DNA from: RGIG6353 sp045653035
Lineage (GTDB): Bacteria; Bacillota; Clostridia; Oscillospirales; SIG627
Assembly (NCBI GenBank): GCA_045653035.1
Contig: JAZOLO010000007.1
Span: forward strand, 3,927-67,926
DNA: 64,000 nucleotides
Direction: 5' to 3'
Below are positions 50,753 to 59,017 of this stretch, in pieces. A model generated the notes under the pieces. The model searched no databases and was not told the origin of the DNA. It saw only the letters and a program-made list of their open reading frames with translations. The position numbers and the translations under genes are program-made. Within the stretch, counting starts at the first letter, position 1, and each line of letters begins with the position of its first letter.

Positions 50753-51481
50753 ATGAAGTATACTATAATGACCTATAATATTGCATCAGCACATACATTT
50801 TTCGGCTATGCAGAAACGGGTAAAGCTACTCTTGACCTTGTAAAGAGTGCTGACGTTATAAAGAGCTTCTGTCCTGATGTTTGCGGACTTAATGAGGTGG
50901 ATAATCTCACTGAGCGTTCAGGCAAGGTTGACCAGATAGGTTTTTATAAGAAACACCTTGGAATGAACGGTCTTTTCTGTAAGACTATCGACCTTCCGGG
51001 CGGTGAATATGGAAACGGATTTCTAACACGTTTTCCCGTGCTTGACAGTGAAATTATACACATCCCCGACGTTGAGAAAAACAATTACGAGCACCGTACA
51101 ATATTCAAGGTAAAGGTTGACGTTGACGGAAAGACGGTTACTTTTCTTCAGGTACACTCGGGTCTTACTGATGCTGAGAAGAATAACTGTGTAGACAAGC
51201 TTTGTGAGATAATTGACTCTATTGATACACCCATTATTCTTATGGGTGACTTTAATATGACACCTGATTTTCCGGCACTTTCAAAAATCAGACAAAGACT
51301 TTTTGATACGTCACCTCTATTTAAGAACGGCTTATTTGATACATACGGAACATACCCAGGCTGCACAAAATTGCACATAGATTATATATTTGTATCAAAG
51401 CAAATAAAGCCTCTTTCACTTACTACACTTGACACAATGGCTTCCGATCATTATCCCCTTATTATGGAATGTGAAATGTAA
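50753..51481 (+). CDS. Endonuclease/exonuclease/phosphatase-family protein
   Basis: Metal-dependent hydrolase of 242 residues. EEP motifs in order: MTYNIA (residues 6-11), GLNEVD (about 46-51, metal Glu), GDFNMTPD (about 165-172), DYIFVS, and ASDHYPLIMEC at the end with the catalytic Asp-His. The family includes nucleases and phospholipid or inositol phosphatases, and the substrate cannot be told from sequence. No signal peptide, so cytoplasmic. AGGAGAAACAATC precedes ATG. Confidence 0.9.
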   Translation: MKYTIMTYNIASAHTFFGYAETGKATLDLVKSADVIKSFCPDVCGLNEVDNLTERSGKVDQIGFYKKHLGMNGLFCKTIDLPGGEYGNGFLTRFPVLDSEIIHIPDVEKNNYEHRTIFKVKVDVDGKTVTFLQVHSGLTDAEKNNCVDKLCEIIDSIDTPIILMGDFNMTPDFPALSKIRQRLFDTSPLFKNGLFDTYGTYPGCTKLHIDYIFVSKQIKPLSLTTLDTMASDHYPLIMECEM

Positions 51482-51483
51482 TG

Positions 51484-51520
51484 AAAACGACCTGAAAGCA
51501 CTAAGCTTTCAGGTCGTTTT
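51484..51520. terminator. Bidirectional terminator, EEP gene / radical SAM gene
   Basis: AAAACGACCTGAAAG/CTTTCAGGTCGTTTT, 15-base perfect stem. It overlaps the final codons of the radical SAM gene. Confidence 0.85.
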
Positions 51521-52121
51521 TTATTGTGTATTCAAATTTGTCAAGCCTTGTAACACCGAGTTCGCAAAGCACTTTCTCACTTTTTTCACGGTCTTTTTCT
51601 GTGTTATAGCCATCAATGAGAGGAAGACGGACGGTTATGGCATCACTGCCCTTTTTATCTATGAGAAGCTTTAAGTTTTCAAGAACGAGAGAGTTGTCAC
51701 TGCGGGTATAACGGCGGTATATTTCGGGATTCGTGTCTTTCACGTCAACGAAGAAAAAATCAACTGTATCTGCTATTAAAAGCAGGTTGTCGGTGGGTAC
51801 GTTCAAGGAAGTTTCAACGTTTATTTTCCAATAGTCCTTGCAAAGCTGCCGAAACTCCTTTATAAAAGAGCTGTTCAGAAGTGGCTCACCGCCCCCGAAG
51901 GTAATACCTCCTCCCGTTGCCTTAAAATATAGGTCGTCAATTTTTAATCTCTCATAAAGACTCAAAGGGGAAAGGTCGGTGACCTTTGCATCTTTGTCAA
52001 AGCAGGTGGGATTAAGGCAATATTTACACCTTAAGGGACAGCCGTGAAAGCAAACGAGAGTGGTTACACCTTTTCCGTCAGTGCCCAGTCTGTGCCTTGA
52101 AATACCGATAATTTTACTCAT
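51501..52121 (-). CDS. Glycyl-radical-enzyme activase-like radical SAM protein
   Basis: Protein of 206 residues resembling a minimal PflA. The cluster site is CPLRCKYC within FHGCPLRCKYCLNP (C-x3-C-x2-C, residues about 28-35). GGGITFGGGEPLLN is the SAM-binding block and VDFFFVDVKDTN a barrel block. Known relatives generate the glycyl radical of pyruvate formate-lyase or similar enzymes; no glycyl radical enzyme gene is in this window. Its start overlaps the stop of the 220-residue Cys-cluster gene by 8 bases, so the two are translated together. Confidence 0.88.
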   Translation of the reverse strand: MSKIIGISRHRLGTDGKGVTTLVCFHGCPLRCKYCLNPTCFDKDAKVTDLSPLSLYERLKIDDLYFKATGGGITFGGGEPLLNSSFIKEFRQLCKDYWKINVETSLNVPTDNLLLIADTVDFFFVDVKDTNPEIYRRYTRSDNSLVLENLKLLIDKKGSDAITVRLPLIDGYNTEKDREKSEKVLCELGVTRLDKFEYTIKNDLKA

Positions 52122-52776
52122 TTACTATCAGCTCTACGCGTCTAATAGTTCCGCTTTCTCCATCGAAGTATATTACAATATCCATAGTGTCGGTAAAATA
52201 TGAGCTTACACATTCATCCGGCTTCGTCTGGCTCATATCCGCTTCTCCCCAAAGCTCTCTTACCGCTTTTATATTTTCTCCTCTTAAGCACTCGTTAAGG
52301 AAAAATTCGTCATAACCCTCGTATTCCTCGGGGGTAAGGGGAAGGAAATACGCTACAGGCTCACCCATGAGGAGTTCTGCTTCGCCTTCGGGAGCAAGCT
52401 CTCCCGTGATTTCCACCTCTATAAGCTCTTCATCATTTTCGGGAAGTGCGATAAGTCCGTCCACTTCCTCAAAGGTTTCCTCAACCCTCATATCGCCCTG
52501 AAGGGTTTCACTGTGAAGCTTTTCTTCCACGTAGCTACAGCCCACCGACGACAGAGTTATACCTGCTGCAACGCCTGCCACAGCAATACTCTTTCCAAGT
52601 CTTTTCTTTATTTCAAGCTGTCTTTCAAGGTATCTCACTTCAGCCTCGCATTTAGGACACGTGCCAAGACAGTCGCCCTTGTGATTACACTCGGATACTG
52701 CAAACTCTATTCCGTTTTCTTCTGCGATTTTTGTCCTTATTTCTTTGAGTATTCTGCAACGCTCTTTGCCTTTCAT
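52114..52776 (-). CDS. Cys-cluster membrane protein paired with a radical SAM activase
   Basis: Protein of 220 residues, function unknown. The N-terminus (1-55) is conserved-looking and carries four Cys in C-x5-C-x3-C-x2-C spacing (CNHKGDCLGTCPKC, residues 30-43), a likely iron-sulfur or zinc site, plus an isolated Cys at 7. A hydrophobic Gly/Ala segment (about 61-79, IAVAGVAAGITLSSVGC) may be a membrane helix. The C-terminal 140 residues are very acidic. It is the first gene of a two-gene operon with the activase, which suggests a shared role. Confidence 0.75.
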   Translation of the reverse strand: MKGKERCRILKEIRTKIAEENGIEFAVSECNHKGDCLGTCPKCEAEVRYLERQLEIKKRLGKSIAVAGVAAGITLSSVGCSYVEEKLHSETLQGDMRVEETFEEVDGLIALPENDEELIEVEITGELAPEGEAELLMGEPVAYFLPLTPEEYEGYDEFFLNECLRGENIKAVRELWGEADMSQTKPDECVSSYFTDTMDIVIYFDGESGTIRRVELIVNE

Positions 52777-52941
52777 GGTATCATTCCTTTCGTTTTTTTG
52801 TTAGACATAAAAAACTTACAAAAGTTCCAATTAAATTATATTCAGAAGCTGTAAAAAGCAATAAAGTTAGGATATTTTATATCTCAGAGGGTATTTAATA
52901 CTAAAAATCATTTAATTTTATCATAGTTTTGGGGAGAGTTA

Positions 52942-52975
52942 AAGAGAGGGGGATTTTTGAAAATCCTCCTCTCTT
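52942..52975. terminator. Terminator of the XRE gene; family T copy 6
   Basis: AAGAGAGGGGGATTTT/AAAATCCTCCTCTCTT. TTTATCATAGTTTT precedes it as in copies 5 and 7. Confidence 0.8.
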
Positions 52976-52989
52976 GAATATAATCAATT

Positions 52990-53268
52990 CTATTTAACTA
53001 TTGCCCTTTTAATATCCTTTATTTCTTTTTCGATTTTTTCAAGATGCCTCAAAATATCGTCTTTGCTTTTTATGTTAATATCACTCTCGCCTAAAAGATA
53101 GTCGGTACTTACTTCAAAAAATCTCGCAAGTGCTACTATTGCGAAGCTGTCAGGATTTGTCTTGCCTGTTTCGTAGTTTGAAAGTGTCTTTTGGTCAATA
53201 CCCGTTGCATTAGCTACGTCTATCTGCCTTAAATCTCTGTCCTCTCTTAAATCCTTTATTCTGTTCAT
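52990..53268 (-). CDS. XRE-family transcriptional regulator
   Basis: Protein of 92 residues from the ATG at 53268 (GGAGAAG upstream). HTH_3 domain at residues 2-60 (RQIDVANATGIDQKTLSNYETGK, in part) and a short helical tail. The family commonly represses itself or neighbours. It is divergent from the small lipoprotein at 53427, which it may control. Confidence 0.88.
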   Translation of the reverse strand: MNRIKDLREDRDLRQIDVANATGIDQKTLSNYETGKTNPDSFAIVALARFFEVSTDYLLGESDINIKSKDDILRHLEKIEKEIKDIKRAIVK

Positions 53269-53426
53269 AACTTCTTCTCCTATAATCATTATATAGAATT
53301 ATTTGCCTATTCATCAATAATTATAGAAAAAAATTAGTAAAGTCTATTGACATACTAATAATTTTCAGTTATAATGTCATTGTACTAAAATTTTAGTACA
53401 AATATTAAAAGAAGGGAAGTAAAAAA

Positions 53427-53594
53427 ATGAAAAAAGGAATTGTTTTGATTCTTATTGCAGGTCTTATGGCTTCGATGCTTGCTTCTTGCGGTGCGGGTAA
53501 ATGCGATATCTGCGGAGGAAAAGCGACTGAAGAGTATGAAGGAGTTGCATACTGTGATGACTGTATAGATGACATTAAAGATTTATTTTTTTAA
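53427..53594 (+). CDS. Small lipoprotein with two Cys pairs
   Basis: 55 residues. Signal peptide with lipobox LASC (Cys 21), then CDICGGKA and CDDCIDD, which could form a small zinc-knuckle-like or disulfide site. Shine-Dalgarno AAGGGAAG is about 8 bases before ATG. It lies between an XRE regulator and the TM2 protein. Confidence 0.7.
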   Translation: MKKGIVLILIAGLMASMLASCGAGKCDICGGKATEEYEGVAYCDDCIDDIKDLFF

Positions 53595-53663
53595 GATTTT
53601 TTAATCAAGAAGTCAGCGGTTGAGTTATAAAGACCGCTGAACTTTCAAGCAGGAGGTAAAAAA

Positions 53664-54065
53664 ATGTTTTGCAGAAATTGCGGAGAAAAAATTAGTCAAA
53701 ATCAAGCAATATGCTTAAAATGCGGAGTTAAAGTAGGGGAAGGAAACTCTTTTTGCAAAAATTGCGGTAAAGAGGTTTCTCCTGAAGCCGACGTTTGTCT
53801 TAATTGCGGAGTTAAGCTTAAAGGAATTACAATGACATCAGGCAATTCAGATTATCTTAACGGTCAGGATAAAATTATGATGGCTTTAGTTTGCTTTTTC
53901 CTTGGTGGTATAGGAATACATAATTTTATGCTTGGCGAACAGAAAAAAGGCATTGTTAAAATTGTTGGATGCTTCGTGTGCGGAATAAGCAGTATATTGG
54001 CTTTAGTTGATTTTATTAAAATTCTTACCGACAAATATGTTGTAGACCCCGATAAAATGTTTTAA
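53664..54065 (+). CDS. Zinc-ribbon plus TM2-domain protein
   Basis: Protein of 133 residues. Two zinc ribbons (CRNCGEK..CLKCGVK, 3-22, and CKNCGKE..CLNCGVK, 31-50) followed by a TM2 domain (about 69-120; ALVCFFLGGIGIHNFMLGE..KKGI, two helices joined by a DxxxRF-like loop). Such proteins are widespread in Firmicutes, function unknown. AGGAGG precedes ATG. Confidence 0.9.
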   Translation: MFCRNCGEKISQNQAICLKCGVKVGEGNSFCKNCGKEVSPEADVCLNCGVKLKGITMTSGNSDYLNGQDKIMMALVCFFLGGIGIHNFMLGEQKKGIVKIVGCFVCGISSILALVDFIKILTDKYVVDPDKMF

Positions 54066-54069
54066 CTAA

Positions 54070-54096
54070 AAAACTCCGTGCATGGCATGGAGTTTT
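54070..54096 (+). terminator. Terminator of the TM2 gene
   Basis: AAACTCCGTGC/GCATGGAGTTT stem with one G-T pair, followed by TCTTT. It includes a nominal ATG (54082) that would otherwise open the next gene, so I prefer 54109 for that start. Confidence 0.7.
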
Positions 54097-54108
54097 CTTT
54101 ATATAGAG

Positions 54109-54423
54109 ATGAAGTATAAATTTATTGCAATTATAGTTTTTTTGATTTTATATTTTGCTTTTTATAATAATGGCGTTACTTGTGTTATAAAATGTCTTTT
54201 TGGTATAGAGTGCTTGGGGTGCGGATATACGAGAGCATTGATACAGGCTTTGAAATTAAATTTCAAAGATGCTTTTTCCTTGCATCCTATGTTTTGGAGC
54301 TTTCCAATTTTACTGGTGTATTTCTTTTTTGATGGGAAAGTTTTCAAAAACAGAACAGTAAACTATCTTATTCCTTTTTTTGTTTTAGTAGGATTTATAT
54401 TAAATTGGTTTTTCAAAATTTAA
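54109..54423 (+). CDS. DUF2752 membrane protein
   Basis: Protein of 104 residues from the ATG at 54109. It contains the DUF2752 signature C-x(2)-G-x-T-R (CLGCGYTRALIQALKLNF) and three membrane segments. It follows the TM2 gene by 43 bases. Such pairs (TM2 plus DUF2752) recur in Firmicutes. No clear Shine-Dalgarno, so the exact start is uncertain. Confidence 0.78.
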   Translation: MKYKFIAIIVFLILYFAFYNNGVTCVIKCLFGIECLGCGYTRALIQALKLNFKDAFSLHPMFWSFPILLVYFFFDGKVFKNRTVNYLIPFFVLVGFILNWFFKI

Positions 54424-54450
54424 TTTTATCATAGTTTTCGTGAGGGGTGA

Positions 54451-54487
54451 AAGGGGAGAGGACTTTTATAAAAAGTCTTCTCCCCTT
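54451..54487. terminator. Bidirectional terminator between DUF2752 and clpX; family T copy 7
   Basis: AAGGGGAGAGGACTTTT/AAAAGTCTTCTCCCCTT, identical in the stem to copy 5 at 48443-48479, 6 kb away. Confidence 0.85.
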
Positions 54488-54497
54488 AAAATAAAAC

Positions 54498-55727
54498 CTA
54501 TTTAACAATAGCCTTTTTAGTCTTTTCTACTGCGGATTTGGTGATTACAAGCTCTTTTGCGTCCTTCTTTGAGGGTAGAGTATACATATACTCAAGCATG
54601 ATGCCCTCCATAATTGAACGAAGTCCTCTTGCACCTGTATTGTTTTCACACGCTTTTTTTGCAATAGCCTCAATGGCATCCTTTTTGAAGGTAAGCTTTA
54701 CGCCGTCCATTTCAAAAAGCTTTTGATACTGCTTCACAAGTGAGTTTTTCGGCTCTGTGAGAATTTTTATAAAAGCCGCCTCGTCAAGAGAATCAAGAGT
54801 TACTATCATGGGGATTCTTCCTACAATTTCGGGTATAAGACCGTACTTTACAAGGTCATGTGCCTCAAGCTTTCCCAGTATATTCTCCTTCTTCTTTTCT
54901 GCTTTGGTCTGAACATTTGCACCGAAGCCGATGTTCTGCTTTCCTGTACGCTGGGTAATGATTTCTTCAATGCCGTCAAAAGCACCACCGCAAATAAAGA
55001 GGATATTAGTGGTGTCAATCTGTATAAACTCCTGATTGGGATGCTTTCTTCCGCCTTGTGGAGGAACGTTCGTCACCGTACCCTCAAGAATTTTAAAAAG
55101 TGCCTGGTGAACGCCCTCGCCCGATACGTCACGGGTAATGGAACGGTTTTCACTGCGACGTGATATCTTGTCAATCTCGTCAATGTAGATAATACCCTTT
55201 TCAGCACGTTCAATATCGAAATCAGCCGCCTGTATAAGACGGAGCAGTATATTCTCAACGTCCTCGCCAACGTAGCCCGCCTCTGTCAGGGTTGTGGCAT
55301 CTGCAATGGCAAAGGGTACTTTAAGAGTCTTTGCAAGAGTCTGGGCAAGATAGGTTTTGCCAACGCCTGTAGAGCCGAGAAGAAGTACGTTGCTCTTCTG
55401 AATTTCAACGCCGTCGTCGGTGTCCTTTTGCAAAATTCTCTTGTAGTGGTTGTAAACCGCAACCGAAAGAGTAATCTTTGCATCATCCTGTCCAATTACG
55501 TACTCGTCAAGGGTACGCTTTATCTCCTCGGGGCGGGGGAGAGTATCAAAGGAAAGCCCGTCCTTTGTCTTTGCCTTTTCTTCCTCATCCTCAAAAATGG
55601 TGCTACAAAGCTCAACACAGTTGTAGCAAATCTTTACACCGTCGGGGCCTACAATAAGAGGACCTACCTCTTGTTCACTTTTTTTACAGAAGGAGCAAAC
55701 GCTCATTTCGTTTTTGTTTTCTGACAT
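54498..55727 (-). CDS. clpX: ATP-dependent Clp protease ATPase ClpX
   Basis: AAA+ unfoldase of 409 residues feeding ClpP. N-terminal zinc finger (CSFC..CYNC at about 11-37), Walker A GSTGVGKTYLAQTLA, Walker B IIYIDEIDKIS, and the pore/sensor regions; the ClpP-contacting IGF loop (here KQNIGFGAN) is present. Third gene of tig-clpP-clpX; a hairpin lies before it. Confidence 0.98.
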   Translation of the reverse strand: MSENKNEMSVCSFCKKSEQEVGPLIVGPDGVKICYNCVELCSTIFEDEEEKAKTKDGLSFDTLPRPEEIKRTLDEYVIGQDDAKITLSVAVYNHYKRILQKDTDDGVEIQKSNVLLLGSTGVGKTYLAQTLAKTLKVPFAIADATTLTEAGYVGEDVENILLRLIQAADFDIERAEKGIIYIDEIDKISRRSENRSITRDVSGEGVHQALFKILEGTVTNVPPQGGRKHPNQEFIQIDTTNILFICGGAFDGIEEIITQRTGKQNIGFGANVQTKAEKKKENILGKLEAHDLVKYGLIPEIVGRIPMIVTLDSLDEAAFIKILTEPKNSLVKQYQKLFEMDGVKLTFKKDAIEAIAKKACENNTGARGLRSIMEGIMLEYMYTLPSKKDAKELVITKSAVEKTKKAIVK

Positions 55728-55760
55728 GTTGTTCCTCGTTCACGAATTTAACTTGATTTT

Positions 55761-55798
55761 ATAAAAGACCGTCCGTCGTCAGACGAACGGTCTTTTAT
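55761..55798. terminator. Hairpin between clpP and clpX
   Basis: ATAAAAGACCGT/ACGGTCTTTTAT with an inner CGTC/GACG. It lies in a co-directional operon, so it may be partial termination or processing. Confidence 0.6.
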
Positions 55799-55813
55799 GT
55801 CCGTTATTTGTTA

Positions 55814-56398
55814 TTAAAGTCTTTTTTCAATAACCTTATCTATAAGTCCGTACTCAAGAGCCTCTGCACTTGTCATAAAGTTATCGCGTTCGGTATCACG
55901 TTCAATAACAGAGATATCCTTGCCTGTCTTTTCGGCGAGAATTTTGTTCATGTTGTTACGAACACGGAGGATGTGGTCAGCGTGAATTTTAATATCACTT
56001 GCCTGACCCTTCATTCCGCCAAGGGGCTGATGAATCATAATCTCACTGTAAGGAAGAGCAAATCTCTTGCCCTTTGTACCTGCTGCAAGAAGGAACGCAC
56101 CCATACTTGCCGCCATACCTATACATATTGTGGATACGTCACACTTGATAAAGTTCATGGTGTCGTATATCGCCATACCTGCACTTATTGAACCGCCCGG
56201 TGAGTTGATATAAAGGCTTATATCCTTGTCGGGGTCCTGTGCTTCAAGAAAGAGAAGCTGTGCTACAACAAGGGTAGCGGTAGCATCGTTCACCTCGTCG
56301 GCAAGAAATACGATTCTGTCGTTGAGAAGTCTTGAATAGATGTCGTACGAGCGTTCTCCGCGGTTTGTCTGTTCTACGACCATGGGTACAAATGGCAT
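55814..56398 (-). CDS. clpP: ATP-dependent Clp protease proteolytic subunit
   Basis: Serine protease of 194 residues. Ser98 in GMAASMGAFLLAAG and His123 in MIHQPLGG have the standard ClpP numbering; the catalytic Asp follows in the TGKDISVIERDTERD segment. Forms a tetradecamer with ClpX. Shine-Dalgarno AGGAGG is close to ATG. Confidence 0.98.
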   Translation of the reverse strand: MPFVPMVVEQTNRGERSYDIYSRLLNDRIVFLADEVNDATATLVVAQLLFLEAQDPDKDISLYINSPGGSISAGMAIYDTMNFIKCDVSTICIGMAASMGAFLLAAGTKGKRFALPYSEIMIHQPLGGMKGQASDIKIHADHILRVRNNMNKILAEKTGKDISVIERDTERDNFMTSAEALEYGLIDKVIEKRL

Positions 56399-56424
56399 CT
56401 GTTATCCTCCTTTAGGTGGGCTTA

Positions 56425-57915
56425 TTATTCTGCTTTTTCTTCTTTCTTTTCAGCAGTTTTCTTGGTAGTGGTCTTCTTTGCAGTTGTTGTGGACTTAGTA
56501 GCAGTTGAAGTGGTCTTCTTTGCAGGAGCCTTCCTCTGCTTTTCCTCGCCCTCTGCCTTTTCTTCTGCCTTTTCAGCAGTCTTCTTTGTTGTAGCTTTCT
56601 TTGCGGGAGCCTTCTTCTGCTTTTCTTCGCCCTCTGCCTTTTCGGTTATCTTGGCATTTTCCTTTACAAGTGCTACTGCCTTGTTAACCTCGATGTCTTT
56701 TTTAAGCATTTCGGGAGCGATAGCTGCACGAATCTTTTGAGGCTCCATCTTGTATGCATCGGCAAGCTTTGCATATTCTGCATCAAGCTCTTCGTCGGAT
56801 GCGGTGATGTTTTCAAGCTCTACTATCTTTTCAAGAGCGAGCTGAAGCTTAACCTGTCCCTCTGCCTGAGGCTTGAACTGCTCCTTGAAGTTTTCCATTG
56901 TCATGCCTGTATACTTCATGTACATTTCCATAGAAATGCCCTGAGACTGCATTCTGTAGGAGTAATCCTCAATCATACGCTCTACTTCGTTTTCAAACAT
57001 ACATTCGGGGATATCTGCTTCAACTGCCTCTGCGAGTGCCATTTTAAGCTGTGCTTCAACGTCGCCGTCAGCCATATCGGCATATCTCTTTTCTATATTT
57101 GCCTTGACGTCAGCCTTATATTCATCAAGAGTATCAAATTCAGAAACGTCCTTTGCAAACTCATCGTCAAGAGCAGGAAGCTCTTTTACTTCAAGCTTGT
57201 GAAGCTTAACTGCAAATACCGCAGCCTTGCCCTTAAGGTCTTCTGCATGGTATTCTTCGGGGAAGGTAACGTTTACGTCAAATTCATCGCCTACGCTATG
57301 ACCTACTATCTGATCTTCAAAGCCTGGAATGAATGCGCCTGAACCAAGCTCAAGCTTGTGTCCCTCGTCCTTACCGCCGTCGAATGCAACGCCGTCAACT
57401 GTGCCGAGGTAGTCTATGGTAGCAAAGTCGCCCTTTTCAGCAGCACGGTCAACCTCAACCATTCTTGAAGCTCTTTCTCTTGCGTGGTCGATTTCGTGCT
57501 GAACGTCCTCGTCTGTTACTTCTCTTGTGGTCTTTGTTACTTCAATGCCCTTGTAGCTCTTGAGGGTAACCTCAGGCTTTACGTAGTAGAGAGCAGTTAC
57601 TTCAACGCCCTCGTCGTTAATGTCGCCAACCTCTATTTCGGGACGGCTTACAACGTCAAGCTTCTTCTCTTCAACAGCCTTTGCAAGCTCTTCGGGAAGA
57701 ATGTCGTTGAGAGCATCTTCATAGAATACTCCCTTGCCGTACATCTTTTCGATAATTCCACGGGGTGCTTTACCCTTTCTGAAACCGGGAACGCTGATTT
57801 TGGAAGCGTTCTTGCGGAATGCCTTGTCTACTGCCATATCAAAGTCTGCCTTTGCAATAACAAGCTCAAGCTTAACCTGATTTTTTTCAGCAGCTGTAAC
57901 GTTTTTTACGCTCAT
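56425..57915 (-). CDS. tig: Trigger factor with Lys/Ala/Thr-rich C-terminal repeat tail
   Basis: Ribosome-bound chaperone of 496 residues. N-terminal ribosome-binding domain with the signature GFRKGKAPRGIIEKMYG (about 43-59), FKBP-type PPIase domain (KGDFATIDYLGTVDGVAFDGG), and a C-terminal chaperone domain. The usual length is about 430. Residues about 425-496 are an extra tail of two imperfect 27-residue repeats (AEGEEKQKKAPAKKATTKKT and AEGEEKQRKAPAKKTTSTAT) followed by Lys/Thr runs. AGGAGG precedes ATG. First gene of the tig-clpP-clpX operon. Confidence 0.97.
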   Translation of the reverse strand: MSVKNVTAAEKNQVKLELVIAKADFDMAVDKAFRKNASKISVPGFRKGKAPRGIIEKMYGKGVFYEDALNDILPEELAKAVEEKKLDVVSRPEIEVGDINDEGVEVTALYYVKPEVTLKSYKGIEVTKTTREVTDEDVQHEIDHARERASRMVEVDRAAEKGDFATIDYLGTVDGVAFDGGKDEGHKLELGSGAFIPGFEDQIVGHSVGDEFDVNVTFPEEYHAEDLKGKAAVFAVKLHKLEVKELPALDDEFAKDVSEFDTLDEYKADVKANIEKRYADMADGDVEAQLKMALAEAVEADIPECMFENEVERMIEDYSYRMQSQGISMEMYMKYTGMTMENFKEQFKPQAEGQVKLQLALEKIVELENITASDEELDAEYAKLADAYKMEPQKIRAAIAPEMLKKDIEVNKAVALVKENAKITEKAEGEEKQKKAPAKKATTKKTAEKAEEKAEGEEKQRKAPAKKTTSTATKSTTTAKKTTTKKTAEKKEEKAE

Positions 57916-57999
57916 TTTTTCCTCCTGCTATATGTAACCTTGGTCGGGAAAATTATTTATCCCAAATTACATATATTTATACATTATAATTCATACTAT

Positions 58000-58027
58000 A
58001 TTTTATACAAAATACAGAATTTGTCAA
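58000..58027 (-). promoter_or_regulatory. Putative sigma-A promoter of tig-clpP-clpX
   Basis: TTGACA (58022-58027), 16-base spacer, TAAAAT (58000-58005) on the minus strand, about 85 bases before tig. Confidence 0.6.
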
Positions 58028-58046
58028 GTGAAAACGCAAAATTTTT

Positions 58047-58748
58047 TCAATTTATTCTCACAGGCGTGAACATTCTGAAGTCGGCAGACACAAGGGTCAG
58101 CTCGACTCCTCCCGCACTCTTTATAAGTCTGTTTTCCGAAACGCCGTGAAGGTGTCCGTAATAAAGACGCTTTATTCCGTGACGCACCAGCACTTCAAGT
58201 ATGGGTGATGTCTCCTCGCCGGGGGACAGGACGGGATAATGAGAAAAAGCAACTATTTCACGGTCACTGTCGCCACGAAGCTTTTTTGCCTCGGTAATTG
58301 ATAAATCAAAGCGAATGGCTTCTCTTGCAATAATCTTTTTGTCATCCGCCGAAGGAGATGCTTCACAAGCCCAACCGCGTGACCCGCATATAATAAGGTC
58401 TTCTACGGCATAAGCACCGTTGTGAAGAAATCTCACCGTGTCAAAGCCGTTTTCCTCGGTAAATTCCTGAAGCTTTTTCATGCTCTGCCACCAGTAATCG
58501 TGGTTGCCCTTCATGATTATTTTATTGCCGTGAAGAGAGTTTATGAATCGAAAATCCTCTATTGCTTCGGATACGTTCATAGCCCACGAGATGTCACCAG
58601 GCACTACTACCGTATCGTCTTCCTTCACCATGTAATTCCAGTACTCACGAAGCTTTTCGGTATGTGCCTCCCAAAGAGAGCCGAAAACGTTCATGGGCTT
58701 ATCTGTCGAAAAGGACAGATGCAGGTCGCCGAGTGTAAATATTGCCAT
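58047..58748 (-). CDS. Metallophosphoesterase
   Basis: Calcineurin-like phosphoesterase of 233 residues from the ATG at 58748 (AAGGA 7 bases upstream). Metal motifs: GDLHLS, GDISWA, GNHDYWW, SHYP, YGHLHG. The specific substrate is unknown. It lies after its own start region and before tig, in the same direction, 131 bases apart. Confidence 0.92.
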   Translation of the reverse strand: MAIFTLGDLHLSFSTDKPMNVFGSLWEAHTEKLREYWNYMVKEDDTVVVPGDISWAMNVSEAIEDFRFINSLHGNKIIMKGNHDYWWQSMKKLQEFTEENGFDTVRFLHNGAYAVEDLIICGSRGWACEASPSADDKKIIAREAIRFDLSITEAKKLRGDSDREIVAFSHYPVLSPGEETSPILEVLVRHGIKRLYYGHLHGVSENRLIKSAGGVELTLVSADFRMFTPVRIN

Positions 58749-58831
58749 ATTTTGTCCTTTTCCTTTCACATAGTTTGTTGTTTTTTGGGCTAAAATAAAT
58801 CCGTAATCCAATAAAGAAAGGGGATTAGAAT

Positions 58832-59017
58832 ATGAACGATTGTTCAAAGGGTGGCTGCAGTATAAAGAAGCACAATGAAGGCATATCTTGCATGGTTAAA
58901 AACTGCACCTACCACGACGGCGAAAGATATTGCACCGTTAAGGAAATCAGTGTCGGTCCTCACCACGCAAAGTCAAGTGCCGATACTATTTGTGCAACCT
59001 TTAAAGCCAGAGACTAA
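58832..59017 (+). CDS. DUF1540 small Cys-rich protein
   Basis: Protein of 61 residues with the DUF1540 pattern (ISCMVKNCTYHDGERYCTVKEISVG, in part; Cys-x5-Cys spacing), so a small, probably metal-binding, cytoplasmic protein seen in Clostridia. AAAGGGG precedes ATG. The 3' end overlaps the thrC stop by 3 bases (convergent). Confidence 0.88.
   Translation: MNDCSKGGCSIKKHNEGISCMVKNCTYHDGERYCTVKEISVGPHHAKSSADTICATFKARD

Noticed and set aside
54082..54108. Earlier start for the DUF2752 gene
   Set aside because: This ATG lies inside the terminator hairpin of the TM2 gene and would add residues encoded by the stem; the ATG at 54109 fits the family start better.
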